From Mucilaginibacter geliditolerans (GTDB lineage Bacteria; Bacteroidota; Bacteroidia; Sphingobacteriales; Sphingobacteriaceae), in the NCBI RefSeq assembly GCF_014200495.1, contig NZ_JACHBY010000001.1, positions 806,001 through 870,000 of the forward strand: 64,000 nucleotides of DNA, given 5' to 3'. The translations under genes were made by a program, and so were the position numbers. This document shows positions 37,613 to 45,995 of this stretch, piece after piece. The number at the start of each line of letters is the position of its first letter. Position 1 is the first letter of the stretch. The notes under the pieces are model-generated. The model saw only the letters and a program-made list of their open reading frames with translations, was not told the DNA's origin and searched no databases.

Positions 37613-38265
37613 TATTGAGTAATTAAGCCGTCTTTCATTAAAACTTTGCGATCCGACAATGCCGCCAGATCTTCATTATGCGTAACGATCACAAAGGTTT
37701 GGCTAAACTCATTGCGCAATTGCAGGAACAATTCATGCAACTCGCGCGCGTTTGTGGAGTCGAGGTTACCCGATGGTTCGTCGGCAAAAATTAATGCCGG
37801 GTTATTTACCAGTGCACGGGCCACGGCTACCCTTTGCTGCTCACCACCTGATAATTCGTTTGGTTTATGATGAAACCGGTCGCCCAAACCAAGCCGTTCC
37901 AATAATTCTGTAGCTCTCTTTTCAGCCTCATTACGTGATTTCCCAGCGATGAATGCCGGTATACACACGTTTTCCAATGCATCAAACTCAACCAACAAAT
38001 GATGGAACTGAAATATGAACCCTATTTTAAGGTTGCGGAAAAGGCTCAGGTGCTTGTTACTTAACTTGCTCAGCTCCTGGTTGGCAATAAATAACTGACC
38101 AGAATCGGGTCTATCTAAAGTACCCAGTATATTCAACAATGAACTTTTACCGGCACCTGATGCCCCTACTATGGTAACAATTTCGCCCTTTTGCACTTCC
38201 AGGTCTACCCCCTTTAGTATTTCAAGCTGACCGTATGATTTATGTATGGATTGCGCTTTAAGCAT
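37612..38265 (-). CDS. lolD: ABC transporter ATP-binding protein, LolD/MacB-type
   Basis: 217 residues, pure nucleotide-binding domain. Walker A is GASGAGKSS, signature LSGGEQQR, Walker [15 protein letters not shown], switch His in VTHNEDLA. Sequence close to Lol[21 protein letters not shown] and the [19 protein letters not shown]-loop region. The permease partner (LolC/E-like or MacB-like FtsX family) is not adjacent; the next gene is the small Rossmann-like protein. LolD powers release of lipoproteins from the inner membrane, but without the permease the role is a family-level inference. Confidence 0.85.
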   Translation of the reverse strand: MLKAQSIHKSYGQLEILKGVDLEVQKGEIVTIVGASGAGKSSLLNILGTLDRPDSGQLFIANQELSKLSNKHLSLFRNLKIGFIFQFHHLLVEFDALENVCIPAFIAGKSRNEAEKRATELLERLGLGDRFHHKPNELSGGEQQRVAVARALVNNPALIFADEPSGNLDSTNARELHELFLQLRNEFSQTFVIVTHNEDLAALSDRKVLMKDGLITQ

Positions 38266-38271
38266 GGGCGA

Positions 38272-38376
38272 ATTTAGTGATTAGTGATTAGTTAATTAGT
38301 GATTAGTGAACTTTTTATGGTTGTTTACCGCTATAAAACTAATCTCTAACCACCAACCTCTAATCACTAAACCTCC
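38272..38376. repeat. Word array, attagtgattag vocabulary
   Basis: Left: agtgattagtgattagttaa and ttagtgattagtgaac (38276-38311); right: aactaatctctaaccaccaa and ctctaatcactaaacc. The two sides are approximate reverse complements. It lies in the divergent region between the lolD start and sucC. Confidence 0.8.
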
Positions 38377-38487
38377 CTGTAACCAGATTAATACTCAAAT
38401 TAATGTAAAAACAATGCACTTATATCTTATCACTAATTATTGTTTTTGAAACAAAATCGTAGTTTTACCGCAAATTCTTTCGAAAAC

Positions 38488-39681
38488 ATGAATATTCACG
38501 AATATCAGGGTAAAGCCATTCTAAAAAGCTTCGGTGTTAGGGTTCAGGAAGGTATCGTTGCTGATACTGTTGAACAAGCTGTTGAAGCGGCTAAAAAATT
38601 AAAGGACGAATACAACTCAAGCTGGGTTGTTGTAAAAGCACAAATACACGCCGGTGGCCGCGGTAAAGGCGGTGGCGTTAAATTGGCTAAAAATTTAGAC
38701 GAGGTTAAAGAAAAAGCAGGCGCCATTTTGGGTATGCAGCTAGTTACCCCGCAAACCGGACCTGAAGGTAAATTAGTTAGAAAAGTATTAGTTGCCCAGG
38801 ATGTTTACTATCCGGGTGAAAGCGAAACCAAGGAATTTTATATCAGCGTATTGCTTGATCGTGCTAAGGGACGTAACATCATCATGTATTCAACCGAAGG
38901 CGGTATGGATATTGAAGAAGTTGCACACTCAACCCCTGAGCTGATCCATAAAGAAGAAATTGACCCGAAAGTTGGTCTGCAAGCATTTCAGTCACGTAAA
39001 ATTGCCTTTAACCTGGGCCTTTCAGGCGATGCATTTAAAGATATGGTGAAATTCATCACTGCTTTATATAAAGCTTATGATGCTACCGATTCGTCACAAT
39101 TTGAAATAAACCCGGTATTAAAAACATCCGACAATAAAATTTTAGCTGTTGATGCTAAAGTAAACCTGGATGATAACGCATTATTCCGTCACCCTGATTT
39201 TGCCGCTTTACGCGATACAAATGAAGAGGATCCGATGGAAGTTGAGGCCAGCAAATCAAACCTTAACTATGTAAAGCTCGACGGTAACGTTGGTTGTATG
39301 GTTAACGGTGCAGGTTTAGCTATGGCAACTATGGACATTATTAAAATTGCCGGTGGTGAGCCTGCAAACTTTTTGGACGTAGGCGGCACTGCTAACGCTG
39401 AAACTGTAAAAGCAGCTTTCAACATCATATTAAAAGATCCGCATGTTAAGGCTATTTTGATCAACATCTTCGGTGGTATTGTTCGTTGCGACCGTGTTGC
39501 ACAAGGTGTTATTGATGCTTACCAGGAAATTGGTGACATCCCTGTTCCTATCATCGTGCGTTTACAAGGTACCAACGCAGTTGAAGCCAAAGCATTAATA
39601 GATAACTCAGGCCTGAAAGTTTTCTCAGCCATATTACTGAAAGAAGCTGCAGAACGTGTTAAGGAAGTATTGGCACTGTAA
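38488..39681 (+). CDS. sucC: Succinate-CoA ligase [ADP/GDP-forming] subunit beta
   Basis: 397 residues starting MNIHEYQGKAILKSFGV at ATG 38488. An in-frame TTG at 38440 is not used in the family. It is the nucleotide-binding subunit that, with SucD, converts succinyl-CoA to succinate in the TCA cycle with substrate-level phosphorylation. The ATP-grasp domain shows VVKAQIHAGGRGKGGGVKLA, and the C-terminal CoA-ligase domain has FLDVGGTAN and FGGIVRCDRVAQGV. sucD is not adjacent, unlike the common sucCD operon. The gene is followed by the most regular tandem array in the window. Confidence 0.97.
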   Translation: MNIHEYQGKAILKSFGVRVQEGIVADTVEQAVEAAKKLKDEYNSSWVVVKAQIHAGGRGKGGGVKLAKNLDEVKEKAGAILGMQLVTPQTGPEGKLVRKVLVAQDVYYPGESETKEFYISVLLDRAKGRNIIMYSTEGGMDIEEVAHSTPELIHKEEIDPKVGLQAFQSRKIAFNLGLSGDAFKDMVKFITALYKAYDATDSSQFEINPVLKTSDNKILAVDAKVNLDDNALFRHPDFAALRDTNEEDPMEVEASKSNLNYVKLDGNVGCMVNGAGLAMATMDIIKIAGGEPANFLDVGGTANAETVKAAFNIILKDPHVKAILINIFGGIVRCDRVAQGVIDAYQEIGDIPVPIIVRLQGTNAVEAKALIDNSGLKVFSAILLKEAAERVKEVLAL

Positions 39682-39685
39682 TTTA

Positions 39686-39797
39686 TTGGTTCACTGGTTC
39701 ATTAGTTCATTGGTTCATTGGTTCATTGGTTCATTGGTTCATTGGTTCATTGGTTCATTGGTTCATTGGTTCATTGGTTCATTGGTTCATTGGTTCA
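39686..39797. repeat. Tandem octamer array, ttggttca x14
   Basis: Fourteen contiguous 8-base units in register, ttggttca, beginning 5 bases after the sucC stop. Unit 2 (ctggttca) and unit 3 (ttagttca) carry one change each; the last eleven appear identical. A 20-base segment across units 1-3 (39689-39708) has an exact reverse complement at 40033-40052, on the far side of a terminator and a REP element. Confidence 0.95.
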
Positions 39798-39819
39798 TTG
39801 GTAACTAGTTGATATAATC

Positions 39820-39860
39820 ATAATAAAAAAGGGGAGCAAATTGCTCCCCTTTTTTATTAT
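39820..39860. terminator. Strong bidirectional terminator
   Basis: 20-bp perfect arms including aaaaaaggggagcaa and ttgctccccttttttat, with A and T runs on opposite ends for both directions. It ends sucC and probably also the convergent GltS-like gene. Confidence 0.9.
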
Positions 39861-39867
39861 GATATCC

Positions 39868-40020
39868 AAGCGTCATTGCGAGGAACGAAGCAATCCCCGA
39901 CTGTGCAAATCAGCTTTGCATGTTAGCCTTGTATAGTTTGGGATTATTAATGTTGTGTTTATTTTTCAATGGTATTAATGAGCTCCCTCCCGTCGGTTGT
40001 CTTCGTTCGCAATGACGCTT
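39868..40020. repeat. REP-like element, family 1
   Basis: Terminal inverted repeats aagcgtcattgcgaggaacg (39868 on) and cttcgttcgcaatgacgctt (40001-40020), with a 2-base gap in the right copy. The interior has 'caatccccgactgtgcaaat', matching the 60740-60853 element. Confidence 0.85.
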
Positions 40021-40059
40021 GATGAAAGAATCGAACTAATGAACCAGTGAACAAATGAA

Positions 40060-41700
40060 CTAACTAATAAAAGCGCTCGCCTCCGTTGAAGCCACCTGAC
40101 TCACTTTACTATAATCAGGCACAAAAGTATTTTCACTGCTGATGGCCATATCCATTTCAAAATTTAGTGGATAAGGTGTATTTAGCAGGCTGCCTTTCGG
40201 AATATATGGGAACAGCTCGCCATAGGTTTGTATCTTATTATTGCTAACGCGACGATAGATGAACATACGATGAATATCATCCGGGTGCTGCAAACCTGCT
40301 GCGCCTATCATTTGTATGGCACTGCTAACCGTGGCTTTATGAAAACTAGCTACCCTGTCTTTTTTATCGGCAACAACCAGGCCTTTCATCAGGCTTTTAT
40401 CCTGCGTGGCAACTCCGGTTGGGCAAGTATTGGTATTGCATTCCAGCGCTTGTATACAGCCCAAGGCAAACATCATTCCGCGGGCGCTGTTGCACATATC
40501 GGCGCCAAGTGCAAAGTTCTTCACCAGATCGAAACCGGTTGCCACTTTTCCTGATGCTATAATTTTTATATGTTTTTTAAGATCAAAACCGGTAAGCGCG
40601 TCATAAATAAATGCCAATGCCTCACGCAAAGGCATCCCAACGGAGTTGGAAAACTCTAATGGCGCGGCGCCCGTACCACCTTCGCCCCCATCAACTGTAA
40701 TAAAGTCGGGGTAAATACCTGTAACAATCATCGCCTTACAGATAGCTAAAAATTCGCTTTTATGGCCAACACATAGTTTAAACCCAACGGGTTTCCCATC
40801 CGAAAGCTCACGCAGTTGTTTAATAAAGTTCATCAGCTCCAAGGGTGTGCTGAAAGCAGTATGGTATGGTGGCGATATCACGTCCTCTCCCATTTCCACC
40901 AGCCTGATCCGCGCTATCTCAGGCGTAACCTTGGCGGCAGGTAAAATGCCACCATGCCCGGGTTTTGCGCCTTGCGACAGCTTTATTTCTATCATCTTTA
41001 CCTGGGGTAATATGGCTCGTTGTTTAAAGGCATCATAATCAATTGTGCCATCCTTGTGGCGGCAACTGAAATAGCCTGTGCCTATCTGCCAGATAATATC
41101 ACCACCGGGTTGCAGGTGGTAATCGCTCAGGCCACCCTCGCCGGTATTATGCGCGAAGTTGCCTATTTTCGCACCGCTGTTCAGTGCCAAAATGGCGTTC
41201 TGACTCAATGAGCCAAAACTCATAGCTGATATATTATATATACTTGCCGAATAAGGCTGCTTACATAACGGGCCGCCTACGGTAATCCTCGGATCCAAAT
41301 TCAGTTTAGTATGATCCAATGCCGCGATACTATGATTTAACCATTCGTAACCATTTTCATAAACATCCAGTTCGGTACCAAACGGCCGGGTATCATCAAC
41401 CTTTTTAGCCCTTTGATAAATCACACTGCGGTTTTGACGGTTGAATGGTGTGCCATTGGTATCGCTTTCAATAAAATATTGGTAAACTTTTGGCCGCAGG
41501 TCTTCCATCAAAAACCTTAAATGGCCAAATACCGGAAAATTGCGGGTAATGGTATGTTCGGTTTGTAACAGGTCATAAACACCCAATATAAAAATGGGTA
41601 CAAATATCACCAGCGACCATACGGCCGGCTTCCAGAGAAAGGTCCACCCTACGAGAGCTGCCAGAATTATTATTGCGGAGAAGATGAAGAGCTTACGCAT
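40060..41700 (-). CDS. FMN-binding glutamate synthase-like protein (membrane-anchored)
   Basis: 546 residues. Two hydrophobic helices near the N-terminus (ALVGWTFLWKPAVWSLVIFVPIFIL) precede a glutamate synthase central/FMN domain. Motifs: SAMSFGSLSQNAILALNSGAK, KPGHGGILPAAKV, VDGGEGGTGAAPLEFSN and the cysteine cluster C-x5-C-x4-C (GCIQALECNTNTCPTGV) that binds the 3Fe-4S centre in GltS. No glutaminase domain is present, so it is not a full GOGAT. Such proteins are common in Bacteroidota; the electron donor and substrate are unknown. Its 3' end overlaps the complementary arm of the sucC word array. Confidence 0.85.
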   Translation of the reverse strand: MRKLFIFSAIIILAALVGWTFLWKPAVWSLVIFVPIFILGVYDLLQTEHTITRNFPVFGHLRFLMEDLRPKVYQYFIESDTNGTPFNRQNRSVIYQRAKKVDDTRPFGTELDVYENGYEWLNHSIAALDHTKLNLDPRITVGGPLCKQPYSASIYNISAMSFGSLSQNAILALNSGAKIGNFAHNTGEGGLSDYHLQPGGDIIWQIGTGYFSCRHKDGTIDYDAFKQRAILPQVKMIEIKLSQGAKPGHGGILPAAKVTPEIARIRLVEMGEDVISPPYHTAFSTPLELMNFIKQLRELSDGKPVGFKLCVGHKSEFLAICKAMIVTGIYPDFITVDGGEGGTGAAPLEFSNSVGMPLREALAFIYDALTGFDLKKHIKIIASGKVATGFDLVKNFALGADMCNSARGMMFALGCIQALECNTNTCPTGVATQDKSLMKGLVVADKKDRVASFHKATVSSAIQMIGAAGLQHPDDIHRMFIYRRVSNNKIQTYGELFPYIPKGSLLNTPYPLNFEMDMAISSENTFVPDYSKVSQVASTEASAFIS

Positions 41701-41870
41701 TGGTAACAGTTATTTAATGTAAATCTAAAGGTTTATGCAGAACAAAAATGCATATTAGTCGTTAAACTTTTCACGTATTGTTGACGGATTGTAATCTTCA
41801 ATATTAAATAGATGTTTAAACATATATATACTTACATTATGTCTCATAAAAAAACAAAATTTAAAAAATC

Positions 41871-42407
41871 ATGGCAACAACAACAAAATGGGTGTTAGAT
41901 CCAATGCACTCAGAAGTTCAATTTAAAGTAAAACACTTAGTTATATCAACTGTAAGTGGTTTTTTCAAAAGTTTTGAAGGTGAGTTAGATACTGCAAATG
42001 ATGATTTTTCAGATGCAAGTATTTCTTTTTCTTTAGACATCAACAGCATCGACACCAACCAAACTCAACGCGATGAGCACTTAAAATCAGCTGAGTTTTT
42101 TGATGCTGCCGAATATCCAAAAATTAGCTTTAAATCAAGCTCATTTACTAAAGAAGGTGATGACGAGTATGCTCTTGCAGGCGACTTAACTATAAAAGGT
42201 ATAACTAAACCGGTTACATTAGCTGTTGAATTTGGTGGCGCTGCTACCGATTTCTACGGTAACACTAAAGCAGGTTTTGAGATTACCGGTAAAATAAACC
42301 GTAAAGAATTTGGTTTAACCTGGAGTGGTGTAACCGAAGCTGGCGCGGTAGTAGTTGGTGAAGACATCAAATTACTGATCAACGTTCAGTTTGCTAAACA
42401 AGCGTAA
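41871..42407 (+). CDS. YceI family lipid-binding-like protein
   Basis: 178 residues forming a YceI lipocalin-like barrel. Family blocks: WVLDPMHSEVQFKVKHLVISTVSGFF, SIDTNQTQRDEHLKSAEFFDAAEYPKISFKS, LTIKGITKPVTL and FEITGKINRKEFGLTW. No signal peptide is visible, so a cytoplasmic location is likely here, unlike E. coli YceI. It may bind isoprenoid or other lipid. A word array follows immediately. Confidence 0.93.
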   Translation: MATTTKWVLDPMHSEVQFKVKHLVISTVSGFFKSFEGELDTANDDFSDASISFSLDINSIDTNQTQRDEHLKSAEFFDAAEYPKISFKSSSFTKEGDDEYALAGDLTIKGITKPVTLAVEFGGAATDFYGNTKAGFEITGKINRKEFGLTWSGVTEAGAVVVGEDIKLLINVQFAKQA

Positions 42408-42410
42408 GCT

Positions 42411-42446
42411 TTATTTCGGATTTCGGATGTTCGATTTCGGAATTAT
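42411..42446. repeat. Word array, ttcggatttcgg vocabulary (left)
   Basis: Words tttcggatttcggatg and ttcgatttcggaatt begin 4 bases after the YceI stop. The segment 42426-42440 (gatgttcgatttcgg) has an exact complement at 42569-42583. Confidence 0.8.
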
Positions 42447-42455
42447 ATATTTTTG

Positions 42456-42486
42456 ACAGGGTTTGCAATGATATTGCAAACCCTGT
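42456..42486 (+). terminator. Intrinsic terminator after YceI
   Basis: Perfect 14-bp arms acagggtttgcaat and attgcaaaccctgt around a 3-base loop, followed by tctttt. It lies between the two complementary halves of a word array. Confidence 0.9.
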
Positions 42487-42563
42487 TCTTTTGCTATAAA
42501 CAAACAAATATTAGTAAATATCCTTTTAACTTCGACCATTATTATTAAATGTTCGTATTAAAG

Positions 42564-42604
42564 TAAGTCCGAAATCGAACATCTTAATTCCGAAATACAC
42601 GAAC
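42564..42604. repeat. Word array, right half
   Basis: Words gtccgaaatcgaacatc and ttccgaaatacacgaac reach right up to the start codon of the YciO-type gene, so they form its leader region. Confidence 0.8.
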
Positions 42605-43225
42605 ATGTTAATCAAGATCTACCCCGAAAACCCGAACCCAAAAGCTATTGAACAGGTGGTTGAAGTGCTGCGCAAAGGCGGCCTCATCATCTACCCTACC
42701 GACACTGTTTATGGATTAGGTTGTGATATTACTAATCATAAGGCTATCGAAGCCATATGCCGTATCCGGAACATTAAACCTGAGAAAGCGAATTTCTCAT
42801 TTATATGCTATGATCTCAGCCATATATCAGATTATATTAAGCCTATCGACAATACCACTTTCCGTGTGTTGAAAAAGGCATTGCCTGGGCCGTTTACCTT
42901 TATATTTAATGCCAGCCACATGGTACCAAAGCTGCTTAGCTCCAACAAAAAAACAGTTGGTATAAGGGTACCCGATAATAACATAGCCCGCGAAATTGTA
43001 AAGGCTTTGGGAAACCCGATCGTATCAGCATCTATAAAAGATGACGACGAGATCATCGAATACTCAACAGACCCGGAACTGATCTATGAAAAGTACCAGG
43101 ACCTGGTTGATATAGTAATTGATGGTGGATATGGTGGCAATATAGCATCCACAGTAGTTGATTGCACCGCGGGCGACTTTGAGGTCATCCGTGAAGGTAA
43201 AGGCGAGTTGGAGTTGTATTTGTAA
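42605..43225 (+). CDS. Sua5/YciO/YrdC family protein, YciO-type
   Basis: 206 residues with PTDTVYGLGCDITNHKAIEAICRIRNI and PGPFTFIFNAS..GIRVPDN. The length of about 206 and the conserved HPEN/P-type start (IYPENPNPKAIEQVVEVLRKGGLIIYPTD) and GGYGGNIASTVVDCT resemble YciO more than TsaC. TsaC/Sua5 makes threonylcarbamoyl-AMP for t6A of tRNA; YciO members have an uncertain role and weaker activity. Alone in its transcript, followed by a REP-like element. Confidence 0.87.
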   Translation: MLIKIYPENPNPKAIEQVVEVLRKGGLIIYPTDTVYGLGCDITNHKAIEAICRIRNIKPEKANFSFICYDLSHISDYIKPIDNTTFRVLKKALPGPFTFIFNASHMVPKLLSSNKKTVGIRVPDNNIAREIVKALGNPIVSASIKDDDEIIEYSTDPELIYEKYQDLVDIVIDGGYGGNIASTVVDCTAGDFEVIREGKGELELYL

Positions 43226-43231
43226 AAAAAC

Positions 43232-43324
43232 ATTGTCATTGCTGTAAGGAACGATGAAGCAACCTCGTCGCGTTTTGATCTGCAAGCGACGAGGTTGCCA
43301 CGCTATCGCTCGCAATGACACAAT
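43232..43324. repeat. REP-like element, family 1 variant
   Basis: Ends attgtcattgc / gcaatgacacaat. A 13-bp inner stem (gcaacctcgtcgc at 43259-43271 with its complement at 43286-43298) surrounds a short loop. It lies between two convergent genes. Confidence 0.85.
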
Positions 43325-43335
43325 TAGAGATAATA

Positions 43336-44106
43336 TTACGGCCTTATGGCTTTCACAAACGCAGGTATCTTCTCTAAATAATTATCCTCAGCCAGTAACT
43401 TAACAAACGCACTGCCTACAATAGCACCGCTGGCATATTCGCATGCTTTTGTGAAGGTAGCGTTGTTTGAGATCCCAAAACCAATAATAGCAGGGTTGTT
43501 TAATTCCATAGCCTTAATACGCTTGTAGTAATCCTCAATATTGGTTGATACATTTAAGCTGCCCCCAGTTATGGATGATGATGAAAGCAGGTAAATAAAG
43601 CTATTGCTCAGCTCATCAATCTTACGGATACGATCTGCTGATGTTTGCGGTGTAACCAGGAATATATTGCTCAGGTTATTATCCAAAAAGTATTTGGAAT
43701 ACAGGGCTTCGTACTCATACATCGGCAAATCGGGCACTATAATGCCGTCTACTCCTACTTCCGAAGCCGTTTTACAGAATTTTTCTATACCGTATTGCAG
43801 TATAGGGTTAACATAACCCATTAGCAGTATAGGGATGTTTACACGTTTACGCAGGTCTTTCAACTGCTCAAATAAAACGTGCACGGTCATGCCATTTTGT
43901 AATGCCGTTTCTGAACTATGCTGGATAGTAGGTCCATCAGCCACCGGATCAGAATACGGGAAACCGATCTCCAGGAAATCGGCGCCGGCTTTTTCCAATG
44001 CCTCGGCAATATCAACAGTAGTATTCAGTTCAGGATAACCCGCCGTATAGTAGATAGATAGCAGGTTAGTTTTTTTTGTATGGAAAAGGTTTTGTAAGCG
44101 GTTCAT
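43336..44106 (-). CDS. trpA: Tryptophan synthase alpha chain
   Basis: 256 residues. Cleaves indole-3-glycerol phosphate to indole and GAP, with the catalytic Glu in DFLEIGFPYSDPVADGPT and the Asp just after. Loop 6 area and SSSSITGG are as in the family. It works in a complex with TrpB, whose gene ends 79 bases upstream. The gap holds a 22-bp inverted word array. It is the last gene of the trpDFBA operon under the attenuator at 47110-47229. Confidence 0.96.
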   Translation of the reverse strand: MNRLQNLFHTKKTNLLSIYYTAGYPELNTTVDIAEALEKAGADFLEIGFPYSDPVADGPTIQHSSETALQNGMTVHVLFEQLKDLRKRVNIPILLMGYVNPILQYGIEKFCKTASEVGVDGIIVPDLPMYEYEALYSKYFLDNNLSNIFLVTPQTSADRIRKIDELSNSFIYLLSSSSITGGSLNVSTNIEDYYKRIKAMELNNPAIIGFGISNNATFTKACEYASGAIVGSAFVKLLAEDNYLEKIPAFVKAIRP

Positions 44107-44185
44107 TTGTTAGTTCATGGTTGATAGTTCATAGTTCATGGCAGCACATATCACTATGAACTATCAACCATGAACCATGAACAAA
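44107..44185. repeat. Word array between trpB and trpA, 22-bp perfect stem
   Basis: Words gttcatggttgatagttc, atagttcatgg and their complements. The segment 44113-44134 pairs exactly with 44154-44175. It lies inside an operon, so the transcript must pass through it. The vocabulary is related to the sucC octamer array (gttcattggttc). Confidence 0.9.
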
Positions 44186-45367
44186 TTAAAATCCGAAATA
44201 TTTTATATAAGTCTCTAAATCTTTATCTCCCCTGCCTGATATGCAGATTATTACATTGTCACTGGCTTTAAACTGCATTTTTTCAAGCTGCGCTAAAGCA
44301 TGGGCTGTTTCAATTGCTGGTATAATTCCTTCCAGCTGTGAGCAAAGCAAGCCTGCCTGTAAGGCCTTATCATCTGTAATGCTTACGTATTGTGCACGGT
44401 TTATTTTATATAGATGTGCGTGCTGCGGGCCTATGCCCGGGTAATCCAATCCTGCCGAAACAGAATATGGTTCAACAACCTGCCCGTCATCAGTCTGCAT
44501 CAATATAGTACGACTACCGTGCAATACGCCTTCCCTACCCAAAAATGTAGTAGCTGCAGAATGCCCGCTATCTACACCTTTACCTGCGGCTTCAACTGCT
44601 ACCAGCCTAACACTTTCATTATCCAAAAAATGATAGAACATACCCATAGCATTACTACCACCACCTACACAAGCCATCACATATTCGGGCAATTCCTTAC
44701 CGGTATGCTCCAGCAATTGTCTTTTGGCTTCCAGCGATATAATGGATTGGAACCTCGCAACCATATCCGGGTATGGATAAGGCCCAACTACCGACCCAAT
44801 AATGTAATGTGTATCAACAGGATTAGCAATCCAATCGCGCATGGCCTCATTAGTAGCGTCCTTAAGCGTTTTACTGCCCGATGTAGCTGAAACCACTTTA
44901 GCACCCAACATTTTCATACGGGCCACATTTGGCGCCTGGCGCGCCATATCAATTTCACCCATGTAAACAATACATTCAAGCCCCATTAAAGCGCAAACCG
45001 TAGCAGTAGCTACGCCGTGCTGACCTGCACCTGTTTCAGCAATAATGCGTTTTTTGCCTAAGCGCTGGGCCAAAAGTATCTGGCCTATGGCGTTATTTAT
45101 TTTGTGCGAACCTGTATGGTTCAGATCCTCACGTTTAAAAAATATGTTTGCGCCATATTTTTCAGAATATCTTTTAGCATGATATAATGGCGAAGGCCTG
45201 CCAACATAATCCTTTAATAACTGGTCGAATTCAGCTCTAAAACCAGCATCATTAATAATGTTTAAGTACTGCTGCCTCAATTCCTCAACATTGGGGTAAA
45301 GCATCTCTGGTATGTATGCTCCGCCAAAATCGCCATAATAGCCTAATTCGTTAACTCCGTATTTCAT
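44186..45367 (-). CDS. trpB: Tryptophan synthase beta chain
   Basis: 393 residues from ATG 45367 (MKYGVNELGYYGDFGGAYIPE). The PLP lysine is in HTGSHKINNAIGQ. The phosphate-binding GGGSNAMG and the C-terminal region GRGDKDLETY follow. It condenses indole and serine to tryptophan. Its start overlaps the trpF stop by 17 bases, indicating coupled translation. Confidence 0.96.
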   Translation of the reverse strand: MKYGVNELGYYGDFGGAYIPEMLYPNVEELRQQYLNIINDAGFRAEFDQLLKDYVGRPSPLYHAKRYSEKYGANIFFKREDLNHTGSHKINNAIGQILLAQRLGKKRIIAETGAGQHGVATATVCALMGLECIVYMGEIDMARQAPNVARMKMLGAKVVSATSGSKTLKDATNEAMRDWIANPVDTHYIIGSVVGPYPYPDMVARFQSIISLEAKRQLLEHTGKELPEYVMACVGGGSNAMGMFYHFLDNESVRLVAVEAAGKGVDSGHSAATTFLGREGVLHGSRTILMQTDDGQVVEPYSVSAGLDYPGIGPQHAHLYKINRAQYVSITDDKALQAGLLCSQLEGIIPAIETAHALAQLEKMQFKASDNVIICISGRGDKDLETYIKYFGF

Positions 45368-45992
45368 TTGTATCAAATTGTTTAATGGCAGCAAATGCCA
45401 CTTTTAATTTCTCTATATTTTTCATTCCCGGTGCAGTTTCAAAGCGACTATTCAAGTCGACTCCATAAAACTGCGGGTGTGTGATCTTTTTTATCTCATC
45501 TAGGTTATCCAGGCTGATACCCCCACTCAAAAAGAAAGGCACATCCAGTTGGTATTTATCTAATATGCTCCAATCGAACGTTTTACCCGAACCACCGTGG
45601 ATATCCGTTTTAGTATCGAACAAGAAGAAATCAACCTTATCAATATAATCATTCAGCTGCTCAAAATCAAAGCTATCGTTTAGTCCGAAAGCCTTTAATA
45701 TTGTTACCTTACCTTTAAATTCAGCGCAAAAATCGGCGCTTTCATTACCGTGCAACTGTACGGCATCAAACTTAAACTGATCTATAAGCGCATCAATATT
45801 TTCAGCAGTTTCATTAACAAACACCCCTGTTTTGATAATGGACGAAGGTAAAGCATTTAAAATTTCCACCGGCACATCTGCAACAAAGCGTGGCGATGGG
45901 CCATAGAAAATAAAGCCCATGTAATCGGGTGTTAACCCAGCCACCTGTTCAATATTCTGTGGATCTCTTAAACCGCAAACCTTAATTTTCAT
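45351..45992 (-). CDS. trpF: Phosphoribosylanthranilate isomerase
   Basis: 213 residues. The catalytic Cys is in KVCGLRDPQNIEQV and the Asp lies in VDLNSRFETAPGMKN. Third step of Trp synthesis. The protein is not fused to TrpC, which is the next enzyme of the pathway and is missing from this operon. It follows trpD by 3 bases. Confidence 0.95.
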   Translation of the reverse strand: MKIKVCGLRDPQNIEQVAGLTPDYMGFIFYGPSPRFVADVPVEILNALPSSIIKTGVFVNETAENIDALIDQFKFDAVQLHGNESADFCAEFKGKVTILKAFGLNDSFDFEQLNDYIDKVDFFLFDTKTDIHGGSGKTFDWSILDKYQLDVPFFLSGGISLDNLDEIKKITHPQFYGVDLNSRFETAPGMKNIEKLKVAFAAIKQFDTNEIRS

Positions 45993-45995
45993 ACT

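Larger units (their letters stand above)
39682..40059. other. 378-base composite intergenic region between sucC and the GltS-like gene
   Basis: In order it holds the octamer array (39686-39797), a strong terminator (39820-39860), a REP-like element (39868-40020) and the complementary arm of the array (40031-40068). The two outer parts can pair, enclosing the two inner hairpins. Confidence 0.8.

Noticed and set aside
39868..40020. Possible CRISPR or insertion sequence near sucC
   Set aside because: Octamers are contiguous without spacers, and the palindromic element has no transposase frame; neither a CRISPR array nor an IS.
44414..44890. 158-residue plus-strand frame inside trpB
   Set aside because: Antisense shadow of a conserved enzyme, with His/Tyr-rich composition.
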